From Hemerocallis citrina (Eukaryota; Streptophyta; Magnoliopsida; Asparagales; Asphodelaceae), in contig JACEHZ010000207.1 of the NCBI GenBank assembly GCA_017893485.1, positions 1,178,001 through 1,242,000 of the forward strand: DNA of 64,000 bases. Reading direction: 5' to 3'. Positions within the stretch are counted from its first letter, which is position 1; each line of letters begins with the position of its first letter. This document shows, piece after piece, positions 1 to 10,717 of this stretch. Below the pieces are notes generated by a model. It did not search any database, had not been told where the DNA came from, and saw nothing but the letters and a program-made list of their open reading frames with translations. The position numbers and the translations under genes are program-made.

Positions 1-2180
1 GATGGGGAAACAACAAGACAGCAGGGCGACCGCCCGTCCTTCCGAGAAGGCCCATCCCTCGGATCAGGACTACGGTCGTCACCACTCTTACCTTATTCTC
101 CTCCGCTCCCGACATCCACTTAGGGACCGTCCGGAACGGGAGAAGAAAAAGGTAAGAGAGCGACCACCCGTCCTTCGGAGATAACTCATCCCCCGAGTAC
201 GGACTACGGTCGTCACCACTACTACCTCGTTCCCCCTCGCTCCTGACATCCACTTCGGGGCCGTCAGGAACAAAGGGAAAACCAGGCAGAAGAGCGACCA
301 CCACTCCGAACTTCGAGAGAGGAGCTACCCAAGGCAGATGCCTCCGAGGTCTGGAACCCAATTTGGTTGTGACGAAAATGACAAAAGGAGTGGGGTACTT
401 ATAGCCTGCCTCCTATAACCAGCCATTATGATCCTCGGAAGTTGAAGCGCCGCGCATTAATTAAAGGAATTATCCTTAATGACGTCGGGAAGGCAAAACG
501 CCGCACAAGTCACGAAGCGCCATTAACACAATTGAGAACAGAGCCATCTCAAATTGCCGAACACCGATGCCTTCGGTCGGCATCCGAGCAAGAGCCTTCC
601 CGAGCTGGTAAACGGGGAAAACCCACTTTCCCCTCAACTTTCGTGTCTGATCTCAATCAGACGGCCCAGATCCCGCCGAGAGCACTAAAAGACAAGATAG
701 TGTTTTCTTGGGAACTGCGCCCGTCTCGAGATGCGCGCCCGCATCCAACAGCTCAGATGAAGCCACGTCCCTCGGACTGCCGAACATCAGTGCCTTCGGT
801 CGGCATCCGAGCAAGCGCCTTCCCGAGCTGGTAAATGGAGAAAAAAAGACGCCGAGCCACTTGAACCGCCGGATCTCTCAGAAATTCGTGCACCTTATGA
901 TGAACGGACCGGATCGCACCACGTGCGCTAAAGGACAAGATAGTGTTTTTTGGGGAACCGTGCCTGTTTCGAGATGCGCGCCACCATCCGATGGTCCAGA
1001 TTGAGCCACGTCGCTCGGTATGCCGAGCTCCTCTGGTCCCCGGTCGGCAGCCGAGCAAGTACCCTCCCGAGCTCGCAAACGGAGAAAACAGCTTTCGAAC
1101 TCCGACAACCGTCGGATCTCTCAGAAATCCGAGCTCGTCCATGATCGACGTCCCAGATCCAGCCACGTCATAAACCGGTATTTAAAACCTTTTTTCTTCT
1201 ATTTTAATCGTTTTATTTATTTAAATTGCGAAAAATTGCTAAAAATTCGGGAAAATTAACTAAAAATTCTGGAAAATAATTAAAAATTAGGGAGTACATT
1301 TTCGAGCTCCTGAACGAACAATTATTGCCTAGAATATATCGTTAAGGCCCCCGAACGATTAGCAAACACATCGCAAAATTAAATAAATAGTCCGAAGAAA
1401 GTAGACGAAAGCTACCAAATACTCGATATGGCCTGAGAACAGCAAGCAGCATCAGAAACTTCCTCACTACCCCCTTTCTAGATTCAAGATCCTACATCTG
1501 GACTTCGATACGACCCTACCAGCCACTAAAACAGTTAAACTACTCCTCAAAGTCTGATCACGCTCAGTCTTTAGGAGTGGGGGGCTCGTGATATGGCTAA
1601 AAATGGGGTTAAATCGAGACCGTCCAGATCGAGCACGAATCTTGAAGCACGGGGGTAAAAGGGTAATTTCACATACGAATGGATCCAAAATGGGTATTGG
1701 GTCCCCTTCTCACAGGACCAACCACCCGCAAACGGACCCACTCTTATTGGGTTCGGGTTCCAACCCGAAACAAACCCATATCAGCAGGAGACAAACCAGG
1801 ATCCCTGATTTGACCAAATCGGCATGCCTGATTTGCTCTCACCGGGAATTAGGAGATCTACTTTCCTTAACAAACTGTGAGGATTTTGCTCCAAACAGTT
1901 ATACAAGGAATCAAGCCCCTAATCTCTCTCTTGGCGACTATAAATACAACCCCTCTACCACCGAGACCAGGTTAATCACTTTTTCACCACCTAAGCTCTT
2001 TCCTAATCTTTTCCTGATTACTGACAAGAGCGTCGGAGGGTGCGTCGCCGGAATCAACCCCGGTGTTTCGCACTTCCTTGCAGGTTGTGCCAGGAGCAAG
2101 GAGACCGAGTCAATCGTTCAGGTGTTTCCCGGACTCACAAATTCTATCTGTTTACCCCCACACCGAAATCAGCGGTAACA
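1..2180 (+). mobile_element. 3' part of a Tat-lineage Ty3/gypsy LTR retrotransposon (element J)
   Basis: The left edge cuts this element, so only the end of the internal region (1-1588) and one LTR (1589-2180) are present. The internal part matches, in reverse complement, the 3' non-coding region of element A at about 21100-22340, so J and A are one family in opposite orientation. It includes a reversed copy of A's first antisense-gene promoter (TATA-like sequence near 390-400 read on minus) and several reversed copies of the A family's dispersed repeat, which carries the words gagctggtaaa and tgccttcggtcgg (about 540-1180). No coding frame is credible here. J interrupts the SIRE-like copia element that continues at 2181; the 5 bp after the LTR, CCGAC, should be one copy of the target-site duplication, but the other lies outside the window. 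Confidence 0.82.
1589..2180 (+). repeat. 3' LTR of element J
   Basis: It starts TGATATGGC and ends GTAACA, the TG...CA ends of an LTR, and is 592 bp against 591 bp for element A LTRs. A polypurine tract, ggagtggggggctcg, ends directly before it at 1588, as expected for a 3' LTR read on plus. A TATA box (ctataaatac, 1938-1947) sits where the U3 promoter should be. It is visibly more diverged from the three A copies than they are from each other. Confidence 0.88.
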
Positions 2181-2229
2181 CCGACCATACCAATTCCTAT
2201 GACCTTTTCTTTATTGTTGTCACCAAATG

Positions 2230-2904
2230 TGACTGTTCCTCCATCAATGTTTTGTATGGAAGATAGGAGGTTGGCATGACCAGTCATGTGCTTCGAGTAT
2301 CTGCTGTCAAGTATCCAACGGTCTCTCTTAGGTACCTATAAAATATTCAATGTGAATATGGTACCCTTTTCATTGGGTCCAAAATAGATTAGTTTGTGGA
2401 AAACCAAACCCATGATGAGTTTGATTTTCCACCATAAGCAGAAATAAAATTAGCAGAATTACATACAGTAAGCATATATGAATTAATATAAGCAATTCTA
2501 TCTTTCGAACTCAGGTTGACAGTTGACTGGAACTCATACATATTTGCTATGTCCAGTCGACTTTACAGCACCTTTCAGTCGACTTTTACTATTATTCAGT
2601 CGACTGGGAGGTAGTATAGGTCGAATTATCTGAGATATTTGTCTTGTTGAATGAGACTCAGTACCTTTGGACAGGCGACTGGTGACTGGGTGCAGTCGAC
2701 TTGTCTGAACTTTAGATTTGCCTTTATCATGAAAACTTACAGTTTTAGGCTTTTCAAAAAACTCATAAAGTTTATACTTAACACTGGAAATAGATACAGG
2801 TTTATTTACACTAGTGTTCTTAGAAGAATGAGATTTTTCAAGGGACTTTTTAAAACCAAGTCCAAACTTTTGACTAGATTGCACTTGATTTTGAAGAACA
2901 TCAT
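2230..2904 (-). pseudogene. copia gag C-terminus and protease start, frameshifted
   Basis: This continues the K polyprotein after a frameshift near 2905. One open stretch (2534-2884) has a basic, Ser/Lys-rich sequence like the gag-protease linker of SIRE elements. Further down, the minus strand reads WILDSRYSKHMTGH at about 2280-2320. This is the copia protease motif, normally WxLDSGCSxHMTG, so the catalytic DSG is changed to DSR. After about 45 more residues the reading is cut by the LTR of element J at 2180. Four copies of CAGTCGACT lie in this coding stretch (2554, 2576, 2597, 2693). Confidence 0.75.
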
Positions 2905-4212
2905 TTAAATTTTCTTTTTCTTTATTAAATTTAGATACGTTCTTGGATATCTCTTCATAATTTTCTTTAGAGACTCAAGATCCATATCTAAACTAGAAAG
3001 ACGAGAATTTAAGGATTTTACTTCTTTATCAAGGTTAAGATTCTCTTGAGAAAGTGTTTGATTAACTTTCTCTAAGTTCTTAACTCTAATCTTTTCTTTT
3101 TTAAGTTCTTGAAAAATTTTATTGAAAGCATCAAGTAAATTATTAGAATCATACTCATTACTTACTTGATTTTGAGACGCCATAAAACACACATTCGCAA
3201 CCTCGTTTGTCTCATCAATTTTTTCTTCCGACGAAGAATCGCTATCATCCCAAGTTGCTTGGTATGCCTTTTTGTTTTTCACGAACTTGTTCTTTGTGTA
3301 CTTGTCCTTCTTGAAGTTAGATGCCATTCCCTTAGATTTTGCGTTCTCTAGTGGGCAATCCTTCTTCATATGGCATGTCTTGTTACACCTGAAATAAGTT
3401 GGAGGTTCATTAGATTCCTTAGATTTCGAATTAAACTTACTTTTTCTTAGGAACTTTTTGAACTTTCTCGTGAACATGGCAATCTCTTCCTTATCTTCTT
3501 CTTCATCCTCGGAGTCCGACATGACTTTGAATGCTAATGTCTTTTTCTTTGATTGTTGTGGTTCGGCATCCTTCTTGCGCTCTTCAAGTTGTACCTCATA
3601 AGCTATAAGATTTCCCACAAGATTCTCAAGAGAAAGTTGTGTTAAATTATTGGCATCTTCTATAGCAGTGGTCTTCTTCTCCCATTCGGGAGTTATTGCA
3701 CGAAGTACCTTCCTCACCATCTCGGCTTGAGTGTACATCTTTCCAAGTGCCACAAGTGAATTGGTAGTGTCTGTGAATCTTGTAATCATCTCGGACACAT
3801 TCTCATTCTCCTTCATGTGGAACATTTCAAACCTGTGAACAAGAACAGATATTTTAGATTCTTTTACTTTATTTGTTCCTTCATGAGTTACCTCGAGTGT
3901 GTGCCAAATTTGATGTACGGTTGTTGCATTGGACACACGGTTGAACTCCTCCTTTGTAAGGGCACAAAATAGCGTGTTCATCGCCTTTGCATTGTTCATT
4001 GTTTGGTTCTTCATGTCGTCGTTCCATTGTGCATATGGAATGGTAGGAGCGGTGTACTCGGTCTTCGTCATGTTCCATATTTCATGGTTGATGGACTGAA
4101 GGTAGATCTTCATTCTACACTTCCAATAGTTGTAATTGGTTTCATCGAAGAGGGGTGGCCTTTGTGTAGATTGACCTTCATGGTATTGATTTGCATTAGA
4201 AGTAGTTGCCAT
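2905..4212 (-). pseudogene. copia gag polyprotein (UBN2-type), degenerate
   Basis: About 435 residues from the ATG at 4212; an in-frame ATG at 4263 lies inside the LTR and primer site, so 4212 (MATTSNANQY) is preferred. The order is an N-terminal gag core with the family words NYNYWKCRMKIYLQS and IWHTLEVTHEGT, an acidic stretch, and then a zinc knuckle reading YFRCNKTCHMKKDC. The first Cys of the CCHC box is Tyr and the Gly before His is Cys, so nucleic-acid binding is probably lost. The C-terminal part is a Lys/Glu/Leu-rich coiled coil (about residues 370-430). The frame ends in a run of A residues (Lys codons) where a frameshift separates it from the protease part. In a working element gag builds the virus-like particle and packages RNA. 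Confidence 0.83.
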
Positions 4213-4221
4213 TGCACTCAA

Positions 4222-4233
4222 CCAGGCTCTGAT
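4222..4233 (-). other. primer binding site of element K (initiator tRNA-Met type)
   Basis: Read on minus, TGGTATCAGAGC begins 6 bp after the end of the 5' LTR. This is the classic copia primer site complementary to the 3' end of initiator tRNA-Met, and it fixes the orientation of K. Confidence 0.9.
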
Positions 4234-4239
4234 ACCAAA

Positions 4240-5746
4240 TGTTGGATCCTGTAGGCAAGGCAAGAAACACTAGAGGGGGCGTGAATAGTGTTTTATAAAA
4301 ATAATTGTAGAATTGAACTTTTTCTTCGGTCCAGTCGACTTGAAAAGAGAAACCAGTCGACTGGGGCAGTAGTTAAGAAGAGTATTTTAAGACGAGTCTG
4401 ATCAGTCGACTTATAGAAGAACCAGTCGATTTACCAGATAAGTTTTCAGAGAGAATGTAGTACAAGTCTGATCAGTCGACTTAAAAAGGGACACAGTCGA
4501 CTGTCCAGACAAGTTTCACAGAGAACTTTAAAAAACAAGTAAATGAAATGCAAGTTCAGAGAAATACAACCACAGAGTACACATGATGTATCCTAGTTCG
4601 GTCCTCCCGACCTACATCCAGTCCCCAAGCAACCCACTTGAGATTTTCCACTATTCTTGAAAAAATGTACAAGAATACCCTACGGCGTTAGACAACAACT
4701 TTGTCCAACCCGTAGTCCTTTCTCACCACTAGAGAAAGCAACTCACTCTTCCACCAAGAGTGAAAATCTGACTCTACACCCTAGAGCCTTACTCTCCAAC
4801 CGAGAGGAACCACTCTCACAACCCGAGAGTGAAGAACAACAACAAAATATTTACAATAAACCTATAGCCTTGTTGTGAATGTGATTTTGTGCGTGGCTAT
4901 TAGGTCAACTTCCGAAATCAGTCTAAAACGAAATCACTGTTATACTAGACTGATTTCAGAGAACCAAAAACTTAAAGGATTTGAAAGCTTGTGAACTCTT
5001 GTTCTCTTTTTGAAAATAAGTACTTGAAAGCTTGTAAAAGAGAGTATTGTCTTGTTATTGTAATCTTTTCTAAGTGATTTCTACACTCTATTTATAGAGT
5101 TAGAATCACTGGACGTTGAGAAGCAGTTGTACTAACTGTCAATCAACGGAAATAAAACTTTTGAATTCGAAAAATCAAGTTTTGAAATCAGTAAACTATC
5201 GAAATGACTTGAACAGTCGACTGGGTTGCCGTTATGAGTCGACTGGTCAGAGTTTGAATAAGTTCAGACAGTTTCGTAGTAGGACAGTCGACTGGTGCCT
5301 AATGGCAGTTGACTGGTACTTAACAGCTGAGCTTTTTCAATCTTGTTTCGATCTTTTTAAGTTTTGAAAAACACTCAATTATTTTAAAGATATGTGTGAG
5401 TGTGTGTGACAAGGCTATTACAGAATTTCTAAGACTCAAAGAAATAAAAAAGTTACAATTGTTACAAGACACTTAATACAACATATTGAAGCATAGGTCT
5501 TGTCTTGAGTCTTTAGTCTTGAGATGGAGCTTTAGCCTTCGTCCTTTTCTTTGAAGCTGGCAACCTTGTAGCTTTCTTGATCAATTAGCTATAAGAACTT
5601 TGTTTGTAGCTTTGCTTGATCAACTTATTTTAAGAACCTTGTAAAGCTTGTTAGAACATTTTGCCTTTGTGTATATCCTGTAATATATAAGAAGTAGCAC
5701 AACAAACTTTCCATTGTGTTGTAATCATCAAAATCAAGAATCAACA
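4240..5746 (-). repeat. 5' LTR of SIRE-like element K
   Basis: On plus it runs from TGTTGGATCC (4240) to ATCAACA (5746), so on minus it starts TGTTGATTC and ends CCAACA. A TATA box read on minus (TCTATAAATAGAG, about 5088-5100) is the likely transcription start region. About eight copies of AGTCGACT lie inside in two clusters, 4332-4500 and 5214-5290. No partner LTR is in the window to date it. Confidence 0.83.
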
Positions 5747-5955
5747 CCATTTTGGCGGCTTTTTACTATCATGCACTTATAAACATAAAAAGCTAAAAAA
5801 TAATGCAGGGTTAATTCTGTCATTATTAGAGATGGACTCAAAATTCAGGCATCCTTCCAATCTAAGCCTGGCCCATTACGACTGCCTGTTTCCACTCCTA
5901 CCTCCAAATAAACCATAAACCCATCATTTCCAGCCTCGCCTCCATTTCCAAATCC

Positions 5956-6460
5956 ATGGCTTTTCGTTGCTCCCTCTCCCGATCTCTCATCTCCACCGCC
6001 CATTCCTCCCTCCGATCGCCCCCCGCTGTCCATCTCCGCCGCGTCCCCACCCTCCCCACTCCTCGCTCCGACCGCCGCCGCCTCCTTTCATTCGCCTCTC
6101 CCCGGTAAAAACAAAATGCCTACCCTAATCCTCCAAATATCATCTTACCATTTGTTGAATCTTTGATGAATTTGGATGATGGTGATGAACTCATTTATTG
6201 AATGTTGATGAATTTCGATGTTTCTGAAGAGCTCATTTCTTGAATGTTGATGAATTTTCGATGATTTTGATGAACTCATTTCTTGAATCTGGATGAATTT
6301 CGATAATCCCGATTCTGTTTTCAGAACTCTCGGTGAGCTCGGATGCGTACAGTCTATGCTGCCGCTTCACAGCGTGGTGGCCGCTGTTAGCCTCACGTCT
6401 CACCTCTCAGTTAGCGCAAGGGCGTGCTGCAAGCTTTCTCAGGGTACCTTCTGTTTCTAA
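5956..6460 (+). CDS. NFD6-like small organellar protein
   Basis: Two exons, 5956-6104 and 6325-6460, with a GT...AG intron of 220 bp (donor ccccg/gtaaaa, acceptor ttttcag/aact). The product is 94 residues. Residues 1-50 are rich in Arg, Ser and Pro with almost no acids (MAFRCSLSRSLIST...), which suits a mitochondrial or plastid transit peptide. Exon 2 holds the conserved block LGELGCVQSMLPLHSVVAA, recognised from NUCLEAR FUSION DEFECTIVE 6-like plant proteins, followed by LSQGTF near the stop. Arabidopsis NFD6 is a small mitochondrial protein needed for nuclear fusion in the female gametophyte; its biochemical role is unclear. Sequence after the stop (acceptor-like tag at about 6485, then an exon-like stretch to 6580) may be an alternatively spliced 3' exon or UTR. 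The gene is convergent with the PPR gene. The splice sites and motif are seen; the family assignment is from memory. Confidence 0.72.
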
Positions 6461-7551
6461 TTGGGTTAATTTATTCATTTGTAGCAAGAACACAGGCTTG
6501 ATGGATTGGATGTGGTTGCAGTTGCGGCGATTCCGATGGTGAAGTACAGTTGTGAGTCGTTTGAGTCTAAACAAGATGCCCAGTAAGTGTTTTTATAAAA
6601 TTAATGTTGTGTTGTTTTGTAATTTCTGGTGTTTGATTTGAAATTAGTGCACATTGTAGTCTTCTGATTGAACTGAATTGATGTTTCAAATGAATGTTGG
6701 GTCAAAAAAAAAGGGAAAAAAAGTCACATTTGTACATATAGTTTGCAATGAAACATAATAAACTCTATGCCAAAATTATTCTGCTTACCGTCTGGCCTTC
6801 TCCAGCAGTAAAAAATGAATACACCAACCCTTTACATATACTTTATCGCACTTTTTTCAAACAATCGTAGTATTTACATAAAAAAGAAAAAAAATACTTG
6901 GGCATGCTTCGCACGCGTGCAAATAGGTAGTAGTTTTTAAAGTAATATAAAGAGCATAATGAGAGAGTTTGAGTTATACGTGTAATGCATGTAAATTGGT
7001 AGATTTAAATAAAGTGTATAATGGGAGAGTTAGAGTTGCACGTGCAGTGCACGTAAAGTGGTAGATTTACAAATAACACTAAGACCGTCTCCCATTATAA
7101 TATTAGAGATTAGAGATTAGAGATGATTATATATTTTTAAAAGTAAATGTGAAGACTATAATGGGAGAGTTGGAGTTGCACGTTAGATTTACAACTCCAA
7201 CTCTTCCATTATAATAGTTATTATATATTATATTATAGATAGATGGATGGATAGATAAATAATAATTTACACGGGTGAAGCTCATTTAATATATTTTTAA
7301 AAAATTAAAGTAAAAAATCTGACGTAGTAGTCGAACTTGAAACCTCTTTCATATTAGTTATGCACGTGCAATGCAATCGTTGGTAGATTTACAAATGACA
7401 CTAAAGCCTTATCCAATTATAATATTTGAGATTAGAGATTAGAGATTAGAGATAATGAACCATTGCACATAAAAAAAAATATTCACACTAAAGGGAGAAC
7501 AGCGAAACTGTTACCTAAATATTGATTACAGATGACTCTTCCCTTCACCAT
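6461..7551. other. intergenic region between convergent genes
   Basis: This holds the 3' UTR of the NFD6-like gene (to roughly 6700), an AT-rich stretch and a cluster of short repeats described at 6930-7460. The 3' UTR of the PPR gene would lie just left of 7552. I see no other coding region. Confidence 0.6.
6930..7460. repeat. MITE-like cluster of short direct and inverted repeats
   Basis: Two blocks with the order ggtagatttacaaat, acactaa, attataatatt, then agagattagagattagag occur at about 7060-7130 and 7382-7457. A part of the same unit is inverted near 7180-7215 (gtagatttacaactccaactc). Words like tataatgggagagtt precede them. The arrangement resembles one or two decayed non-autonomous DNA transposons inserted side by side. 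I could not define termini or a target-site duplication. Confidence 0.45.
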
Positions 7552-9904
7552 CTACCAGTAATCATTACAAGAACAAGCTCCATCTTTGAAATGGTGAAAT
7601 CTTATTCTATCTCGAACTACAATCTCCCGATCATAAACTCTTGAAATAAATTTTGTTGCTTCATGACAGTCCAAACAGACCCGCAAATTCTTCACAATCC
7701 GGATGACTGTCCCTGACGGGGTGTTCATAATCCCAAATGCAATTGCCAACTTCTCACTATGCCTGGAAAGAGCAGTCTCTCTGTCTTCTTCATCGATGTC
7801 AAGCAACACCTCCTCTACTTCAGGGACATAACCAGCATTCTTTAATCTAATTCCCATATCATCCAAGAATGAATATATCTCCTTGGTTTGAGGGTGAGAT
7901 CGATCTCCCACAAGGAACTGATGAAAATTCCCACCCAATTCAATAGAACTGCAACCGGGAGTCTTCCTCCCACCGCTCGCTTCAATACTCTTTCTCACAT
8001 ACTTTGCATCTTCCCATCTTCCAGATTTCGAATATAAATTTGCTAGTAGTACATTACAGCCTATGTTCTTCGGATCTAAGAGCTTCCCAATCCTCACTCC
8101 CCTCTCTACATCTCTATGAATTCGACAAGCGCTTAACAATGAACCCCATATGGCGATATCTGGATCCATGGGCATTGTTGATATGATCTCCTCAGCTTCT
8201 TCCAGGAGCCCAGCTCGACCCAGAAGATCCACCATGCATCCATAATGCTCAAGCTTCAGATCAATGCCATATACTTTCTTCATGGAATTAAAATAGAACT
8301 TACCCTGTTGAACTAATCTTCCATGGCTACAAGCACTAAGTAAAGACACAAAAGTTACTTCATCAGGAGCAATGCTTTCATCCTTCATTCTTTCGAAAAG
8401 TTGGACTGCTTTCTCAGACTGACCATGGATGGCGAAGCCTGTAAGCATTGCATTCCATGGACGAACACTTTGATTTTTGGGGCTGTTTCTGTCATTGAAT
8501 ATATAAAAAGCCAGCTCTAACTCGCCGCACTTAGAGTACATGTCAATGAGACTAGCGAGCAATCTGTCATTCATTTTGATCCTGACTTTGTCTATGTAGG
8601 TATGAACCCATCTTCCTTGATCCAAGGCTACGAGATTGGCACAGGCAGCAAGAACAGTCGTGAGGGTGAACTCATTAGGCTGAGGACCATTGAGTTGCAT
8701 CTCACGGAAGAGCCACATTGCTTCTATGAAGCACCCAGCCTGCAAAGAACTAATGAAACTATTATAAATTTTAACTTTCATCTTTATATCGATTACCATT
8801 TTATAGATGCCAATTTTTAAATGAGCGTAGCTGAAATTGAGGGGTTGAAATGGATGAGTAACAAAACATTTTAAGTATAAGCCTACAAGGTAAGGACTAA
8901 AGGAATGACGGCTCCTAAAGGTAAATGCAACCTCTGTCCTTAATACTAAGTTTCAACAAGAGTGTAAATTATATGCATTTAGGAGTTACTAGAAATGCAA
9001 AGAAATTAAAAGGCTTGAAAACTGTTAAAGGTGGTAAAACTTTTATGTGATTCTCATGCAATTTACATGAAAACTATAGAAGAATGCAAATAAATCTTTC
9101 CATATAAGTCCTTCATTCGAATTTTAAGCAACACTGGAAATTGATCACAGCTAATACGGATTAAGAAGTTACCAGCAATAGGAAGAAATTAAAAACTCGT
9201 GCATTATGAAATATGAATGCTAACACTCTAGTCATTTCAAAACAAACCCTTTGCAAAGTTCTTACCTGCGCATAACCAGCAATCATCGTACTCCATGACA
9301 CAACATCCCTCTCCACCATCCGATCAAACACCTCCCTCGCACACCCGACCTCCCCCACCCCAACATACCCACCCACCATCGAATTCCACGAGTACAAATC
9401 CCTCTCCCCCATTCCTTCAAACACCTTACTTGCATCCCCCACCAGCCCCAACCCTGCATAAACCCTCACCAACACATTCCCCACAAACAGATTCCCCTCG
9501 AACCCCCGCTTCACAACTTGGCCCCTCACTTGCTCCACCTCCTCAACACCCAACCCACTAGCCGATAGCACGAAGGTTAATGTGTACTGATTCGGGCTTG
9601 GACCGGAGTTGAGGAGGGAGCGAAAGAGGAGGAGGGATCGAGGGGATGAGTGGGATTTGATGAGGGAGTTGTAGGAGAAAAGAGGAGGGGATGGGGAGTT
9701 GGTAAAGAGGAGGTGGGCGTAGGGGAGGTTGGGGAGAGAGAGGAGGAGGGAGAGGAGCTTGGAAGGAGGGAAAGGGTGGAGGAAGAGGCCATGGGTGAGG
9801 AACTGAGAATGGATTTGTTTGATTTGGGAGAGGGAGGTGAGGGAAGGGAGGAGGGAGAGGAGGGGGTGGTTGGCGGAGATGAAGGTGGTGGGTTTGGGGA
9901 GCAT
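7552..9904 (-). CDS. PLS-class pentatricopeptide repeat protein with E/E+ and DYW domains
   Basis: Two exons on minus: 9904-9266 (213 codons) and 8739-7552 (396 codons with stop), with a 526-bp GT...AG intron in phase 0 that falls inside a PPR repeat (AGYAQ joined to AGCFIEAMWLF). The product is 608 residues. The N-terminus is hydrophobic and rich in Pro, Leu and Ser, a plausible organelle transit peptide. PPR motifs follow (SYNSLIKSH, YSWNSMVGGYV, SWSTMIAGYAQ, PWNAMLTGFAIHG), then an E/E+ region and a C-terminal DYW domain with the HSE...CLDC zinc/deaminase-like signature and the terminal DYW tripeptide before TAG. Such proteins bind a specific organellar RNA and direct C-to-U editing. All catalytic landmarks are present, so it should be functional. 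The edited site cannot be told from sequence. Exon 1 is extremely biased (pyrimidine-rich coding strand, 9560-9900). Confidence 0.92.
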
Positions 9905-10130
9905 GGCGGGAACATATGAATGAGAGGGAGGAGGGAAGGAAGTATGTGGTTTGTTTTCTATTCTTGGAAATTGGTATTAGCATGGCCCATGGGGGAGATT
10001 TATTTATGTTGGACCCTTCAATTTGAAGATAAAATTTCTTTTTCGAAGAATTATGTATTCTTTTGAAGAAAAAAATTACATTTTTTGTTGAGTTGTATCC
10101 CGAGTTGGTATCGGGTACGATCGGATCGGG
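9905..10130 (-). promoter_or_regulatory. upstream region of the PPR gene
   Basis: This stretch directly precedes the PPR start codon and should contain its 5' UTR and promoter. I see no clear TATA box at the expected distance; many PPR genes are TATA-less. Past about 10130 the repeat-rich region begins. Confidence 0.4.
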
Positions 10131-10605
10131 TCCTCTACTACTCGGATCTGGATCCAATACCTTACCGGTCCAAAAATTAGACCCGAACCCGAACTTGTGA
10201 GAATTGGGTCCGGTTCCTAGTTAAAAAAATCTACCTGTCGGGTCCGGTAGCTGGTAATAAATATTTACACTTAAGTATTTTTGCACCCGACACCGTACAA
10301 TTCCAACATTTTTTGCACTTAAGTACATGAATAAATATTATATTTACACACCTATCTTCAACAATTACTATTTACATGTATATTCTATAACCCTATTATT
10401 CAAATTTCATATTTTTTGAGGTATTTTTTAACAGGTCCGGATCCGGGTCGGTTCTATTTTGAGCGAACCCGGATCCGAAAGTGTATTGGGTCTTATTTTA
10501 GGAGTCGGACCCGGATCCGAACCCGGACCCAGACCCGTATAGATCAGGCCGGTTCCGGTCCAATGTCGGGTTCGGATCGGGTCCGGATATCGGGTAAATG
10601 TGACA
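10130..10605. repeat. GGATCC/GGGTCCGG-rich degenerate repeat, partly inverted
   Basis: Two blocks, about 10095-10235 and 10430-10600, are packed with variants of ggtccggatccgggt and its complement (gaacccggatccgaa). They flank an AT-rich core of about 190 bp. The blocks can pair with each other, and GGATCC is itself palindromic. This kind of sequence occurs in plant non-autonomous transposons, but I found no clear termini. No coding potential. Confidence 0.5.
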
Positions 10606-10671
10606 GTGCCGGTTGTACCAAGTTAACATTAAGATTTAGTATTTTTCATTAAGGTATATTTTTCAAATTGT

Positions 10672-10711
<40 letters not shown>

Positions 10712-10713
10712 TT
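10672..10713. repeat. TTTA tetranucleotide microsatellite
   Basis: About ten uninterrupted copies of ATTT/TTTA directly before the 5'-truncated LINE. Placed at a LINE boundary, it may mark an old insertion junction. Confidence 0.85.
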
Positions 10714-10717
10714 GTTG

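Larger units (their letters stand above)
2181..5746 (-). mobile_element. SIRE/Maximus-like Ty1/copia retrotransposon, 5' part (element K)
   Basis: Read on minus, the order is 5' LTR (5746-4240), tRNA-Met type primer site, gag (from 4212) and the start of protease (about 2330-2250), where element J is inserted. The rest of pol and the 3' LTR lie beyond the left edge. The LTR begins TGTTGATTCTTGATTTTGATG, which is usual for the SIRE group, and is long (1507 bp). The 5 bp next to the LTR in the host is CCATT (5747-5751). The coding region is decayed: a gag frameshift, a lost zinc-knuckle cysteine and a changed protease active site. Confidence 0.82.

Noticed and set aside
1588..2178. 196-codon frame at 1588-2178, and similar frames in A
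   Set aside because: It is exactly the LTR; the frames share residues because the LTRs are homologous, not because they encode protein.
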